DNA from: DASSWB01 sp035705495 | GTDB lineage: Bacteria > Bacteroidota > Bacteroidia > Flavobacteriales > Flavobacteriaceae | Length of the DNA stretch: 16,071 nucleotides | Assembly (NCBI GenBank): GCA_035705495.1 | Contig: DASSWB010000048.1 | Location: 1 to 16,071 of the forward strand | Reading direction: 5' to 3' | The notes under the pieces: generated by a model | Told to the model about the DNA's origin: nothing | The model's input: only the letters and a program-made list of their open reading frames with translations | Databases searched by the model: none | Program-made: the position numbers and the translations under genes | Shown here: positions 7,720 to 14,298 of the stretch, piece by piece | Numbering within the stretch: position 1 is the stretch's first letter | Layout: every line of letters begins with the position of its first letter

Positions 7720-7968
7720 TTAAAAAGGATGGAAAAAGTAAAAGAGGTAAAGAGGTAAATCAATAATCGATACCGCGCACCAAGTAAAGGTATAGAAAAC
7801 CTGCATTAAAAAGTGATTCGCGAGGTTATTGGTCACGACGGAGAACAACGAGGCTTATGTTAAAAGATTTAATTTTAACATTCAGTTTCGTTAAGTTTCT
7901 GTTAATCATACTATTCATTGGATCAGTTAATTATAGTTTTAAAAATTATAAACAATTAAAGTTACAGA
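7720..7968. other. Gene-free stretch before the toxin-like locus
   Basis: With the palindromic repeat this gives a 384-bp gap between genes. It includes a short purine-rich direct repeat (gaggtaaa twice, about 7745-7760) and no frame with recognisable coding content. TAGTTTTA (7934-7941) is a poor match to a -7 element, 27 bp before the ATG at 7969, with TTG at 7918-7920; a promoter for the next gene is expected hereabouts but is not clear. Confidence 0.5.
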
Positions 7969-9648
7969 ATGAAGATTCTCCAATTTTTTCCTGCATTCCA
8001 AACCTTGAGACAACTTTTGATACTCTTTTTCATAAGTTCTATGATATCAAGTTGCTCAAAAGAGGAATTTTATGAAGATGAGATCTCCGTTATTCCCCAA
8101 ACAGCAATTGAGGCAAAATCCAAGAAAATACTCATTAATGATATCGATAACCCAATCTTAAAACAAGTTTTGAATGGTATCAAGACTGGGCAATTGAACA
8201 GGGGTTATTCCGATTCCACCATCATTGAAATAGAAGACCAATTTGCTACTTATATTGAGAGCAAGGATGGCAATTATCACTCTTATACGTTTTATGTTAC
8301 AAATACCCCCAAGGATGAAGGATTAGAAAATGTACTGTTTTCCCTGAATAGAAGTGGAGGATACGATGTTTTTTTGGTACGTTACGATGTAACAGAAGCC
8401 GATATTGATGCTCTTGCACATGGGGAGACGAATACTTCGGATTGGAAGCCAAATTATTATTTATTGGATCAAGACCTTAATGTGGTTGACCCAATTGCTT
8501 TCATTTCCAAGGAAAATGCTTGTGTTCATGTTGCCGTTAATTACCTTTGTAAATTTGGAAATCATCCTGGCGGCATGTTGAATGGTGAGCCATGTCCTGG
8601 TTATCAAATGGTAATAATGGTTTCCTATAATGATTGTGGAGGTGGTTCTTCTTCCGGAGGAGAAGATTCAGGTGGTGATCCCATAGGAGGAGAAGATTCA
8701 GGTGGCATAGAATGGGACAATACCCCTGGAGGTGGAGGTCCATATATCCCAGATCCAGAGCAAGTAATCACTGAACCTTTGGTGTGTAGAGGAAATTGCG
8801 TGGAAAATCCATGGATGAGCGAATTTGAAACACAGTTGAATACTGCCAATTTATTGTCCTGTTGGAACAATTTTGATACGGCACAGCAAGGTGTGGTCGA
8901 AGAATTTATAGTGAGTGATTATGGTTCTGAAGCATCAATGGATTTTGCTCTGGAAGGCGTATCTGCAATATGTTCAAATGGTGAAGTGGATTGGAAAAAT
9001 AAAATTATTAAAGATCCCTCTTTTATTGATACAAAGGCAGAATGTGTTCTTGATGAATTGATTTCTACTGGAAATAATTTGTTTAAAGAAACCACGGATC
9101 AATTTACGGAAAATAATAGCAAATTTAAACTAAAATTTGCCGTTGGAACTACAACTCAAGGAGGTTCAGCTCAAACGAGTTCTCCTGATAATAATGGAAT
9201 TGTCACTATTACTTTTAACCCTAATGATCTAAATGCAAATAGTCTTCATATAGCTAGCACTATTTTACATGAGAGTATTCATGCAGAGTTAAAAAGAATA
9301 GTAGCTACCAATAATCAAGGATCAAATCCTTTACCTACAGCTTATTATAATTATTTATATCAATTACATCAATATTGGACAGATAACAGTGCGCCCAATT
9401 TTGTATGGAGTCATACGGAACATAATTATATGGCTACTCAACACGTGATACCTATAGCCAATTCAGTTCGACAATTTGATGAAAATACTCATCCTTTAGA
9501 AAATTATATGGAATTTGCATGGTCGGGCTTATATTTGGAAGGTTTACTTGGAAATCCTCCTGTCGTGACAGAAGCACAACAAACGGAATACGCAAATTTA
9601 GCACTTATTCCCTTAAATGATGAACACCAATCCCAATGTGATGAATAA
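7969..9648 (+). CDS. Lipoprotein with C-terminal zincin domain, candidate polymorphic toxin
   Basis: A 559-residue protein in three parts. Residues 1-29 are a lipoprotein signal with lipobox ISSC (Cys29), followed by SKEEFYEDE; acidic residues after the cysteine are typical of surface export in Bacteroidota. Residues 40-223 are an apparently folded domain of unknown family with Cys185, Cys194, Cys209 and Cys223. Residues 224-265 are a Gly/Asp/Ser/Pro linker with an internal repeat GGEDSGG. Residues 270-559 are the C-terminal domain, with zincin motif TILHESIHAEL (431-441; His434, Glu435, His438), a likely third ligand His482 or His485 in SHTEHNYMA, and a tail ending in CDE. Modular build, a C-terminal enzyme-like domain, a coupled small lipoprotein gene and decayed copies of its own tail downstream suggest a toxin whose end is exchanged by recombination. 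A plain surface protease is the alternative. Confidence 0.8.
   Translation: MKILQFFPAFQTLRQLLILFFISSMISSCSKEEFYEDEISVIPQTAIEAKSKKILINDIDNPILKQVLNGIKTGQLNRGYSDSTIIEIEDQFATYIESKDGNYHSYTFYVTNTPKDEGLENVLFSLNRSGGYDVFLVRYDVTEADIDALAHGETNTSDWKPNYYLLDQDLNVVDPIAFISKENACVHVAVNYLCKFGNHPGGMLNGEPCPGYQMVIMVSYNDCGGGSSSGGEDSGGDPIGGEDSGGIEWDNTPGGGGPYIPDPEQVITEPLVCRGNCVENPWMSEFETQLNTANLLSCWNNFDTAQQGVVEEFIVSDYGSEASMDFALEGVSAICSNGEVDWKNKIIKDPSFIDTKAECVLDELISTGNNLFKETTDQFTENNSKFKLKFAVGTTTQGGSAQTSSPDNNGIVTITFNPNDLNANSLHIASTILHESIHAELKRIVATNNQGSNPLPTAYYNYLYQLHQYWTDNSAPNFVWSHTEHNYMATQHVIPIANSVRQFDENTHPLENYMEFAWSGLYLEGLLGNPPVVTEAQQTEYANLALIPLNDEHQSQCDE
8656..8705 (+). repeat. 20-bp direct repeat in the Gly-rich linker
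   Basis: The 20-bp unit ggaggagaagattcaggtgg occurs at 8656-8675 and, identically, at 8686-8705, a 30-bp period that keeps the frame and encodes GGEDSGG twice. It lies exactly at the junction between the N-terminal region and the C-terminal zincin domain, where slippage or recombination would change linker length without harming either domain. Confidence 0.9.
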
Positions 9649-10276
9649 TAAATGTGTTTTTACAGTCTTTTTGCTTGTATTTTGTTGTCAATTGATGAGT
9701 TGTCAAACGGAAAAAAGAGAAATTATTTCTGACGTGTATCAAGAGGTAATTGAGGAGTTTATAAATAATCAAATTTCTGATCTCAGACAGATAAAGAATT
9801 CACCTCCAAATCCTCCAGGGGGCGAAAAATCCTCGAGTAAAATAGATATAAAAAAATCTAATGTACTTAAACCTTTAGCCATAATTATTAATACCGAATT
9901 ATTTGAACCAAGGCTTCAAATAAACCGTGATAGTATATTGCCTGAATTTTCTTTTATTGCCAAAAATAATCCTATTGATCATGACCTTTTGGAAGTGGAT
10001 ACTTTGAAAATACAAAAAAAGGTTGGGCATCAGATTTTTTTTCAAAAAAATTTTTCGGAGCTTTCGGAGACAGAAAAAACTCTCGAAGAAAAGGCATTCG
10101 TTGTCCATGGTACACTTAATTTGGGAAAAATTATTTTCAATACTGAAAAAGATCTCGCTTACATGGAAGGAGGTTACAGAATTTCCAAATTAAATGGAAT
10201 TGGTTTTTCTATATTCCTGGAGAAGAAAAACGGCACTTGGAAAATAATTAAAATAACGACAACTTCTGTTTCATAA
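9641..10276 (+). CDS. Small lipoprotein, candidate immunity partner of the zincin
   Basis: A 211-residue lipoprotein. I choose ATG 9641 rather than 9617 because it gives a clean signal, MNNKCVFTVFLLVFCCQLMSC, with lipobox LMSC (Cys21); the 9617 start would add eight polar residues. The ATG lies inside the last codons of the zincin gene (stop 9646-9648), so translation is coupled. The mature protein has a Pro-rich stretch (SPPNPPGGEK), then a C-terminal half ending in HGTLNLGKIIFN, SKLNG and EKKNGTWKI. This half aligns with the product of 10501-11100 (LGKI, SKL-G, EK--G-WKI), so the two are paralogs. A lipoprotein coupled to a secreted enzyme-like protein could neutralise it outside the cytoplasm; this role is inferred from context only. 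No known domain recognised. Confidence 0.8.
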   Translation: MNNKCVFTVFLLVFCCQLMSCQTEKREIISDVYQEVIEEFINNQISDLRQIKNSPPNPPGGEKSSSKIDIKKSNVLKPLAIIINTELFEPRLQINRDSILPEFSFIAKNNPIDHDLLEVDTLKIQKKVGHQIFFQKNFSELSETEKTLEEKAFVVHGTLNLGKIIFNTEKDLAYMEGGYRISKLNGIGFSIFLEKKNGTWKIIKITTTSVS

Positions 10277-10289
10277 CAATAGGGAATAG

Positions 10290-10508
10290 TAATAATATGG
10301 CATAAAGGGTAATAACTTTCGTTCTATGGCTTAACTAAAAGTATGATAATCTTCTCAAGATATTCAGAATTATATGAGGTTTGCATGGGCGGGATTAGAA
10401 TATTATGGTAAACAAAATGGTTATGTAACGGAAGCTGAACTTGATCAATTTGCTGCATTGACAGCAGCAGTACATAATGATAATTACTCAAGTACTTGTG
10501 ATGAATAA
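10290..10508 (+). pseudogene. Decayed C-terminal fragment of a second zincin-type protein
   Basis: The frame ending at TAA 10506-10508 is open from 10350 and encodes about 52 residues, including NYMRFAWAGLEYYGKQNG, VTEAELDQFAAL and a final TCDE. It matches the end of the 559-residue lipoprotein (NYMEFAWSGL, VTEAQQTEYANL, CDE). Upstream to about 10290 further similarity can be followed only across stops and frame changes (TAA 10332, TGA 10344, TAA 10347), for example SMA then LKV against IANSVRQF. No start codon or N-terminal region is present. It is thus an orphan toxin-type tail, about 70 residues, sitting directly in front of its own small lipoprotein gene, whose ATG overlaps the CDE stop just as in the intact pair. 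Confidence 0.8.
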
Positions 10509-11100
10509 AAAATTTCTAATATTGATAATAAGCTTTTGTGCAAGTTGCATCTCACAAAGCGTGGCCGATAAACATTTTAGGGATACCTTTGATGCTGTTT
10601 TATCCAGTACTGTTAAGGATTTCCGTTACAATAATCCTCCAACTTTTGAAGAATTTAAAAAAGGGATAGAAAAGCCTTTCCTTGAGAAAAAGCCTGACAG
10701 CCTTAGCCCATTGAAAGTTATTGTTTCCAAAAATTCTGTTGATTTTGATTTTCACCCATATTTAAATAGAATTCCTTTAAATTATCAATTTGTTATGAAG
10801 CCCTCTGTAAAGGGAAAAGAATATGTCCCGGAAGAATTAAATGAATATTTAAGTGAAGATTTCCAAGTGACATTTAAAGTTGATCCACATAAAACGTTTG
10901 TCAAATACTCCGGTGAAGGACTGGATCATGGTGGGATGTTGCAATTGGGGAAAATATTCATAAATGATGAAGAAACCCGTGCTATTATGTGGGCGCGGAT
11001 AACAAGATCAAAATTAGATGGCACGGAAACCATAATCTTATTTGAAAAGGTGGAAGGTGTTTGGAAAATAAAGGAACGTATAGGTATCTCAATGTCTTAG
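10501..11100 (+). CDS. Small lipoprotein, paralog of 9641-10276, orphan immunity candidate
   Basis: A 199-residue protein. ATG 10501 is preferred over the frame's earlier start at 10477, because it gives the signal MNKKFLILIISFCASC with the probable lipid-attachment Cys16 (a less canonical lipobox, CASC). The ATG sits within the last codons of the upstream zincin-tail fragment (stop 10506-10508), copying the arrangement of the first pair. The C-terminal 60 residues share GxLxLGKI, SKL-G, EK--G-WKI and a final S-S with the product of 9641-10276; the middle regions differ, as expected of immunity proteins that follow different toxin variants. It is intact although its upstream partner is only a fragment, suggesting it is kept for protection against the lost toxin type. 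Function is inference. Confidence 0.78.
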   Translation: MNKKFLILIISFCASCISQSVADKHFRDTFDAVLSSTVKDFRYNNPPTFEEFKKGIEKPFLEKKPDSLSPLKVIVSKNSVDFDFHPYLNRIPLNYQFVMKPSVKGKEYVPEELNEYLSEDFQVTFKVDPHKTFVKYSGEGLDHGGMLQLGKIFINDEETRAIMWARITRSKLDGTETIILFEKVEGVWKIKERIGISMS

Positions 11101-11154
11101 AAAAAATCTCGCAGCAAAATCAGATGAGTGAACCTAAACTGATAAAACGGAAAA

Positions 11155-11199
11155 AATTTAGTACTTATTCCTTTAAGTGATGAACACCAATCCCATTAA
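11155..11199 (+). pseudogene. Copy of the zincin gene's 3' end (recombination scar)
   Basis: 11155-11195 matches 9595-9635, the last coding part of the intact zincin gene, at 38 of 41 bases and in a coding frame (NLVLIPLSDEHQSH against NLALIPLNDEHQSQ). It then runs into TAA at 11197-11199 instead of the CDE ending. No coding similarity continues upstream of about 11146. It is too short to function and appears to mark an old cassette exchange or deletion. Confidence 0.8.
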
Positions 11200-11376
11200 A
11201 AAGAAAAAGAAATGGATTTATTCAATAATCAAATCGGTAGAAATATTGGTATACAAAGTTCATTTATGTTAATGATGAAAGTTAAGTTCGCATTAAACAA
11301 CGGGGATTTGCGCTATCTTTCCAACACTACTCCACAGGCTACCGCAAACTCTCAACTAATTCCTACAAACCAATGA
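11200..11376 (+). pseudogene. C-terminal fragment of a DUF6973-like domain
   Basis: Immediately after the zincin-tail scar the same frame stays open to TGA 11374-11376 (58 codons). From ATG 11212 it reads MDLFNNQIGRNIGIQ and later LNNGDLRYLSN, ending LIPTNQ. MDL-x-NN-x-x-GR-x-IG is, from memory, the closing motif of DUF6973-type domains found at the C-termini of bacterial secreted proteins, where it follows an AHE helix; that upstream part is missing. The fragment ends by overlapping the start of the next lipoprotein gene (ATGA). The ATG would allow a 54-residue peptide, but a broken tail is more likely. It shows that tails of unrelated families have occupied this position. Confidence 0.6.
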
Positions 11377-11732
11377 TAGTTTTACGTATAGGGAAAATAT
11401 CTATTCTATTTTGTTTTTTATTCTTTTTATCTTGTGGAGAGAAAATAGAGAAATCTTGGGTTATCACTGATTTTTCAGTACCTCATCAATTTGAAGTAGA
11501 AGTTCCAAAAACAGAAAAAGTGGTAAATGCAAACGTTTATTTGGAAGGAAATTTTTAAGGAACGATATATCTAAGTAAAATCAAAAACGACTCTACTTTG
11601 CAATATACGCAAGAAACATTGCCTAAGGATAGGATAATGTCAGATTTTTATTGCGGTGTTTTCAAATATTATCTCGCTCCTTCTGATGCAAAAGGGAAAT
11701 TAAAGGTTACCATTGAAATTAATCATTATTAG
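11373..11732 (+). pseudogene. Small lipoprotein gene interrupted by one in-frame stop
   Basis: ATG 11373 overlaps the stop of the DUF6973-like tail by 4 bp. The signal MIVLRIGKISILFCFLFFLSC gives lipobox FLSC (Cys21). The frame meets TAA at 11556-11558 after 61 residues, in YLEGNF-stop-GTIYLSK, then continues in the same frame without further stops through LQYTQETLPKDRIMSDFYCG and KGKLKVTIEINHY to TAG 11730-11732. The uninterrupted frame and the coherent alternating beta-strand pattern on both sides suggest a single nonsense mutation in an original of about 119 residues. A 61-residue truncated product could still be made, but is unlikely to fold. By position it was the immunity candidate for the DUF6973-like tail. 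A sequencing error at the TAA is possible. Confidence 0.7.
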
Positions 11733-11851
11733 AAGTATGGGGATGGAGCATGAGGGATTTTCCCGAACAAGGAAAGAGGTGAATGTTTGCATTTAGGAGG
11801 AAATTTTAGTCAAGACTAGTATTGGAGCGAAATTATTGAAGTTGACTAATT
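11733..11851 (+). other. Possible decayed coding remnant
   Basis: The frame of the preceding lipoprotein gene continues past its TAG with readable stretches between stops (TGA 11751, TAG 11817), for example GIFPNKERGECLHLGGNF and YWSEIIEVD, ending at TAA 11847-11849, two bases before the next ATG. This resembles the other tail-then-lipoprotein junctions, but no family can be named and chance is possible. Confidence 0.3.
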
Positions 11852-12340
11852 ATGAAAATTAAGATAAGATATTTATTATGTTTTTGTGGTTTGCTCCACG
11901 GATGCTGGGGTGTAATTGATAAAAGCAAAAATAAGCCTGTTACAAATGTTAGTGAAACCGCTCTATATGGTGAATGGAAAGCAGACAAATTTAGTTATGA
12001 ATATAATTTTGATAGAGAAGAGGACACTATCAAATTGAGGCTTAATAGTAATGGTTCATTCCTCTTAAGAAATGGTTTATTAATGGAAAACGATATGGTA
12101 TTGCAAAGAGATTTTCAGGGGAAATGGAAATTGGAAAGAAGAGCGCAAAAAGGTCATACAGATCAATATCAGATTCGCTTCTATTCTTCGGAAGGTTCGA
12201 AAAAATTGCCTACATATCTTGAAGTAGGATTTCCTTTATATGATAATGGGAATAAGTTTCAAATATATTTATTTACCGGAGATCCGGATATGGGAGATCG
12301 AATCGGATTATATAAAACAACAAAGTCTATGGACAACTAG
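11852..12340 (+). CDS. Lipoprotein with lipocalin-like domain
   Basis: A 162-residue lipoprotein. Signal MKIKIRYLLCFCGLLHGC gives lipobox LHGC (Cys18). The mature part begins with a linker, then LYGEWKADKFSYEY (38-51), DTIKLRLNSNGSFLLR (58-73) and FQGKWKLERR (88-97): a repeated strand-turn-strand pattern with GxW near the N-terminus, as in small lipocalin-like domains of Bacteroidota. It is the last of the run of small lipoproteins after the zincin gene and follows a degraded stretch, so it may be a further orphan immunity gene; it shows no similarity I can see to the paralogous pair at 9641 and 10501. A housekeeping envelope lipoprotein is the alternative. It converges on the pseudouridine synthase gene 86 bp downstream, with no clear terminator between. 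Confidence 0.78.
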   Translation: MKIKIRYLLCFCGLLHGCWGVIDKSKNKPVTNVSETALYGEWKADKFSYEYNFDREEDTIKLRLNSNGSFLLRNGLLMENDMVLQRDFQGKWKLERRAQKGHTDQYQIRFYSSEGSKKLPTYLEVGFPLYDNGNKFQIYLFTGDPDMGDRIGLYKTTKSMDN

Positions 12341-12426
12341 AGATTTGGATATAATAGACAATTAAAGAGTGCCAGAAAAATTTGGAAAAGAAAAGTAAAA
12401 GTCTCGCGGAAGGCATGGGGGTAAGA

Positions 12427-13128
12427 TTACCTACAAACATCCCAAATCGGATCTTCGGGTGGCGGCGCAACAATTTCTATTTTTTCCTTCTTTACAGGAT
12501 GTTCAAAAATAAGTTTCCGCGCATGCAAATGAATACTTCCATCTTTATTGCTGCGGTCAGCCCCGTATTTTAAATCGCCTTTAATTGTACAACCTATAGC
12601 AGCCAATTGAGCACGGATTTGATGATGCCTTCCCGTATGCAAATCGATTTCCAATAGATAATAATTATCCAGTTTTTTCAGAATCTTGTAATCCAAAATC
12701 GCTTTTTTACCTTCAGGAATTTCTTTGGGATATGCGTAGGATTTGTTCTGTTTCGGATTTCTTTTTAAAAAATGAACCAAAGTATCTTCCGTTTTTGGAG
12801 GTGTATTTTTCACCACCGCCCAATACGTTTTTTGTGCTTTTTTATCTTTAAAAATCTGGTTCAATCTTGGTAAAGCCTTTGAAGTTCTGGCAAAAACCAC
12901 GATTCCGCTCGTCGGTCGATCAATTCTATGAACCACGCCCAAATAAACATTTCCCGGTTTATTGTATTTTGTTTTGAGATATTCTTTTACGACTTCACTC
13001 AAAGGGTCGTCACCGGTCTTATCACCCTGCACAATATCTCCCGGTCTCTTATTGATCACAATTACATGATTGTCTTCAAAAAGCACTTGAAGATTCTGCG
13101 GAGTAGATAATATTTTCTCGTTTTTCAA
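12427..13128 (-). CDS. RluA-family pseudouridine synthase
   Basis: A 233-residue RNA pseudouridine synthase that isomerises uridine in rRNA or tRNA. It carries the RluA/C/D motif II VVHRIDRPTSGIVVFA (65-80) with catalytic Asp70, the N-terminal EDNHVIVINKRPGDIVQGD (18-36) and the late motif LHTGRHHQIRAQLAAIG (162-178). There is no S4 domain, so it belongs to the short form; the exact target cannot be told. The likely start is TTG at 13128-13126: there is no ATG near the N-terminus, and upstream in frame a TGA lies about 30 bases away with only ATT or CTG besides. The order panB then this gene on the same strand suggests a former operon, now split by an inserted element that ends about 40 bp before the start. 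Confidence 0.93.
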   Translation of the reverse strand: MKNEKILSTPQNLQVLFEDNHVIVINKRPGDIVQGDKTGDDPLSEVVKEYLKTKYNKPGNVYLGVVHRIDRPTSGIVVFARTSKALPRLNQIFKDKKAQKTYWAVVKNTPPKTEDTLVHFLKRNPKQNKSYAYPKEIPEGKKAILDYKILKKLDNYYLLEIDLHTGRHHQIRAQLAAIGCTIKGDLKYGADRSNKDGSIHLHARKLIFEHPVKKEKIEIVAPPPEDPIWDVCR

Positions 13129-13153
13129 ATTAAAAAATCTCTTTAAATTCAGA

Positions 13154-13409
13154 ATTCATAATTCATAATCAGTGTTGTCCGGTAAAACTTTTGCCACCAT
13201 CGAAAAGATTCTGCGAAGACAACAATTTGAAGCTATTGCTGTCTCTCAGGGCTCACTTTTGAAAATTTTTCAATTTTCTTTTTATTAGAAATAGGAACTT
13301 AAATATTATTATGATCATCAATTAGTTGGGATCAAATCTATTTTCTATTTTCTTGCAGTGTAACGGTCTATGCTCTTTAACCGGACACCAATGATTCATA
13401 ATTCATAAT
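13154..13409. repeat. 16-bp direct repeats flanking the inserted element
   Basis: attcataattcataat occurs identically at 13154-13169 and 13394-13409, directly against the ends of the inserted element. Each copy is itself a 7-bp tandem (attcata twice). They may be a target duplication, or an A/T-rich tandem repeat into which the element inserted. Confidence 0.8.
13169..13394. mobile_element. MITE or solo IS remnant with 19-bp terminal inverted repeats
   Basis: The ends tcagtgttgtccggtaaaa (13169-13187) and, on the other strand, tcattggtgtccggttaaa (13394-13376) match at 16 of 19 bases with the shared core tgtccggt. The interior of about 190 bp contains no intact gene. On the minus strand near the left end a frame reads DSNSFKLLSSQNLF and ends GKSFTGQH before a stop overlapping the terminal repeat; it could be the last codons of a deleted transposase, which is speculative. 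The ends resemble those I associate with IS elements of Flavobacteriia, but I cannot name one. The element accounts for the 290-bp gap between panB and the pseudouridine synthase gene. Confidence 0.7.
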
Positions 13410-13418
13410 TCCGAATTA

Positions 13419-14237
13419 CTAGTATTGCTCATCATCACTCGGAAAATCCCTTGACTTCACATCATTTTTATAGTTTTCAAAAGCACTGGTCATTTCTGAA
13501 TAAAGATCCAAATACCTTCTCAAAAACCGCGGATTGAATTCATAAGTCATTCCCACCATGTCATGTGTAACCAAAACTTGTCCGTCAACGCCGTTTCCTG
13601 CTCCAATTCCGATAACGGGAATCGTCAAACTTTCTGCGACTTCCTTCGCCAATTTTGCCGGAACTTTTTCAAGAACCAAAGCAAAACACCCGGCTTTTTC
13701 AAGCATTAAAGCATCGGTTTTTAGTTTTTCGGCTTCCGCTTCTTCTTTTGCACGGACTGTGTAAGTCCCAAATTTATAGATTGATTGAGGTGTTAAACCC
13801 AAATGTCCCATCACGGGAATTCCGGCATTCAAAATCCTTTTAATCGAATCCTTTATTTCTTTTCCACCTTCCAGCTTTACTGCGTGTCCGCCGCTCTCTT
13901 TCATGATACGGATTGCTGACCGTAATGCTTCCTTTGGATCACTTTGGTAACTTCCAAAAGGCAGATCGACAACCACAAGTGCTCGAACTGTGGCCCGAAC
14001 TACACTCGCCGCATGGTAAATCATCTGGTCTAAAGTAATCGGCAAAGTGGTTTCATGTCCCGCCATGACATTACTGGCAGAATCCCCAACAAGAATGACG
14101 TCTATTCCGGCACCATCAACAATTTTGGCCATTGTGTAATCGTAGGCGGTGAGCATCGCAATTTTTTCGTTATTGGCTTTCATCTCAACCAAAGATTTGG
14201 TCGTGATCCTTTTATATTGTTTTTTAGCGACTGACAT
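13419..14237 (-). CDS. panB: 3-methyl-2-oxobutanoate hydroxymethyltransferase
   Basis: First committed step of pantothenate and coenzyme A synthesis: 2-oxoisovalerate plus 5,10-methylenetetrahydrofolate gives ketopantoate. The 272-residue length is typical. Visible motifs: MLTAYDYTMAKI (28-39), VILVGDSASNVMAG (47-60) with the metal-binding Asp52, VVVDLPFGSY (88-97) with Asp91, KLEGG (121-125), PVMGHLGLTPQS (141-152), the catalytic Glu190 in LVLEKVP, and IPVIGIGAGNGVDGQVLV (206-223). Cytoplasmic, probably a decamer. The ATG at 14237 gives the usual N-terminus. A candidate promoter lies just upstream on the minus strand, and the downstream pseudouridine synthase gene may once have been co-transcribed. 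The C-terminus (RDFPSDDEQY) is complete. Confidence 0.97.
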   Translation of the reverse strand: MSVAKKQYKRITTKSLVEMKANNEKIAMLTAYDYTMAKIVDGAGIDVILVGDSASNVMAGHETTLPITLDQMIYHAASVVRATVRALVVVDLPFGSYQSDPKEALRSAIRIMKESGGHAVKLEGGKEIKDSIKRILNAGIPVMGHLGLTPQSIYKFGTYTVRAKEEAEAEKLKTDALMLEKAGCFALVLEKVPAKLAKEVAESLTIPVIGIGAGNGVDGQVLVTHDMVGMTYEFNPRFLRRYLDLYSEMTSAFENYKNDVKSRDFPSDDEQY

Positions 14238-14257
14238 TTTTTTTGAATTTGGTAATG

Positions 14258-14288
14258 TAAAAGTACTAAATTAGGCTTCCACATTCAA
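14258..14288 (-). promoter_or_regulatory. Probable panB promoter
   Basis: On the minus strand TTG (14288-14286) is followed after 20 bp by TACTTTTA (14265-14258), one base from TAnnTTTG, with a spacing that fits Bacteroidota -33 and -7 elements. The -7 element ends 20 bp before the panB ATG. Confidence 0.5.
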
Positions 14289-14298
14289 AACAATAAAA

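Noticed and set aside
7857..8075. 72-residue plus-strand frame with a hydrophobic N-terminus, overlapping the start of the zincin lipoprotein
   Set aside because: It overlaps the convincing lipoprotein signal in another frame, and its C-terminal half is an out-of-frame reading of that gene. No family features.
9617..9640. Upstream ATG at 9617 as start of the small lipoprotein
   Set aside because: It would place eight polar residues before the signal peptide; ATG 9641 gives a normal lipoprotein signal and matches the position of the start in the paralogous pair.
12382..12573. 63-residue plus-strand frame at the 3' end of the pseudouridine synthase gene
   Set aside because: Antisense reading of the synthase C-terminus without features of its own.
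13154..13409. Repeated attcata units as a CRISPR array
   Set aside because: Only two 7-bp tandems flanking one element, no regular spacers and no cas genes.
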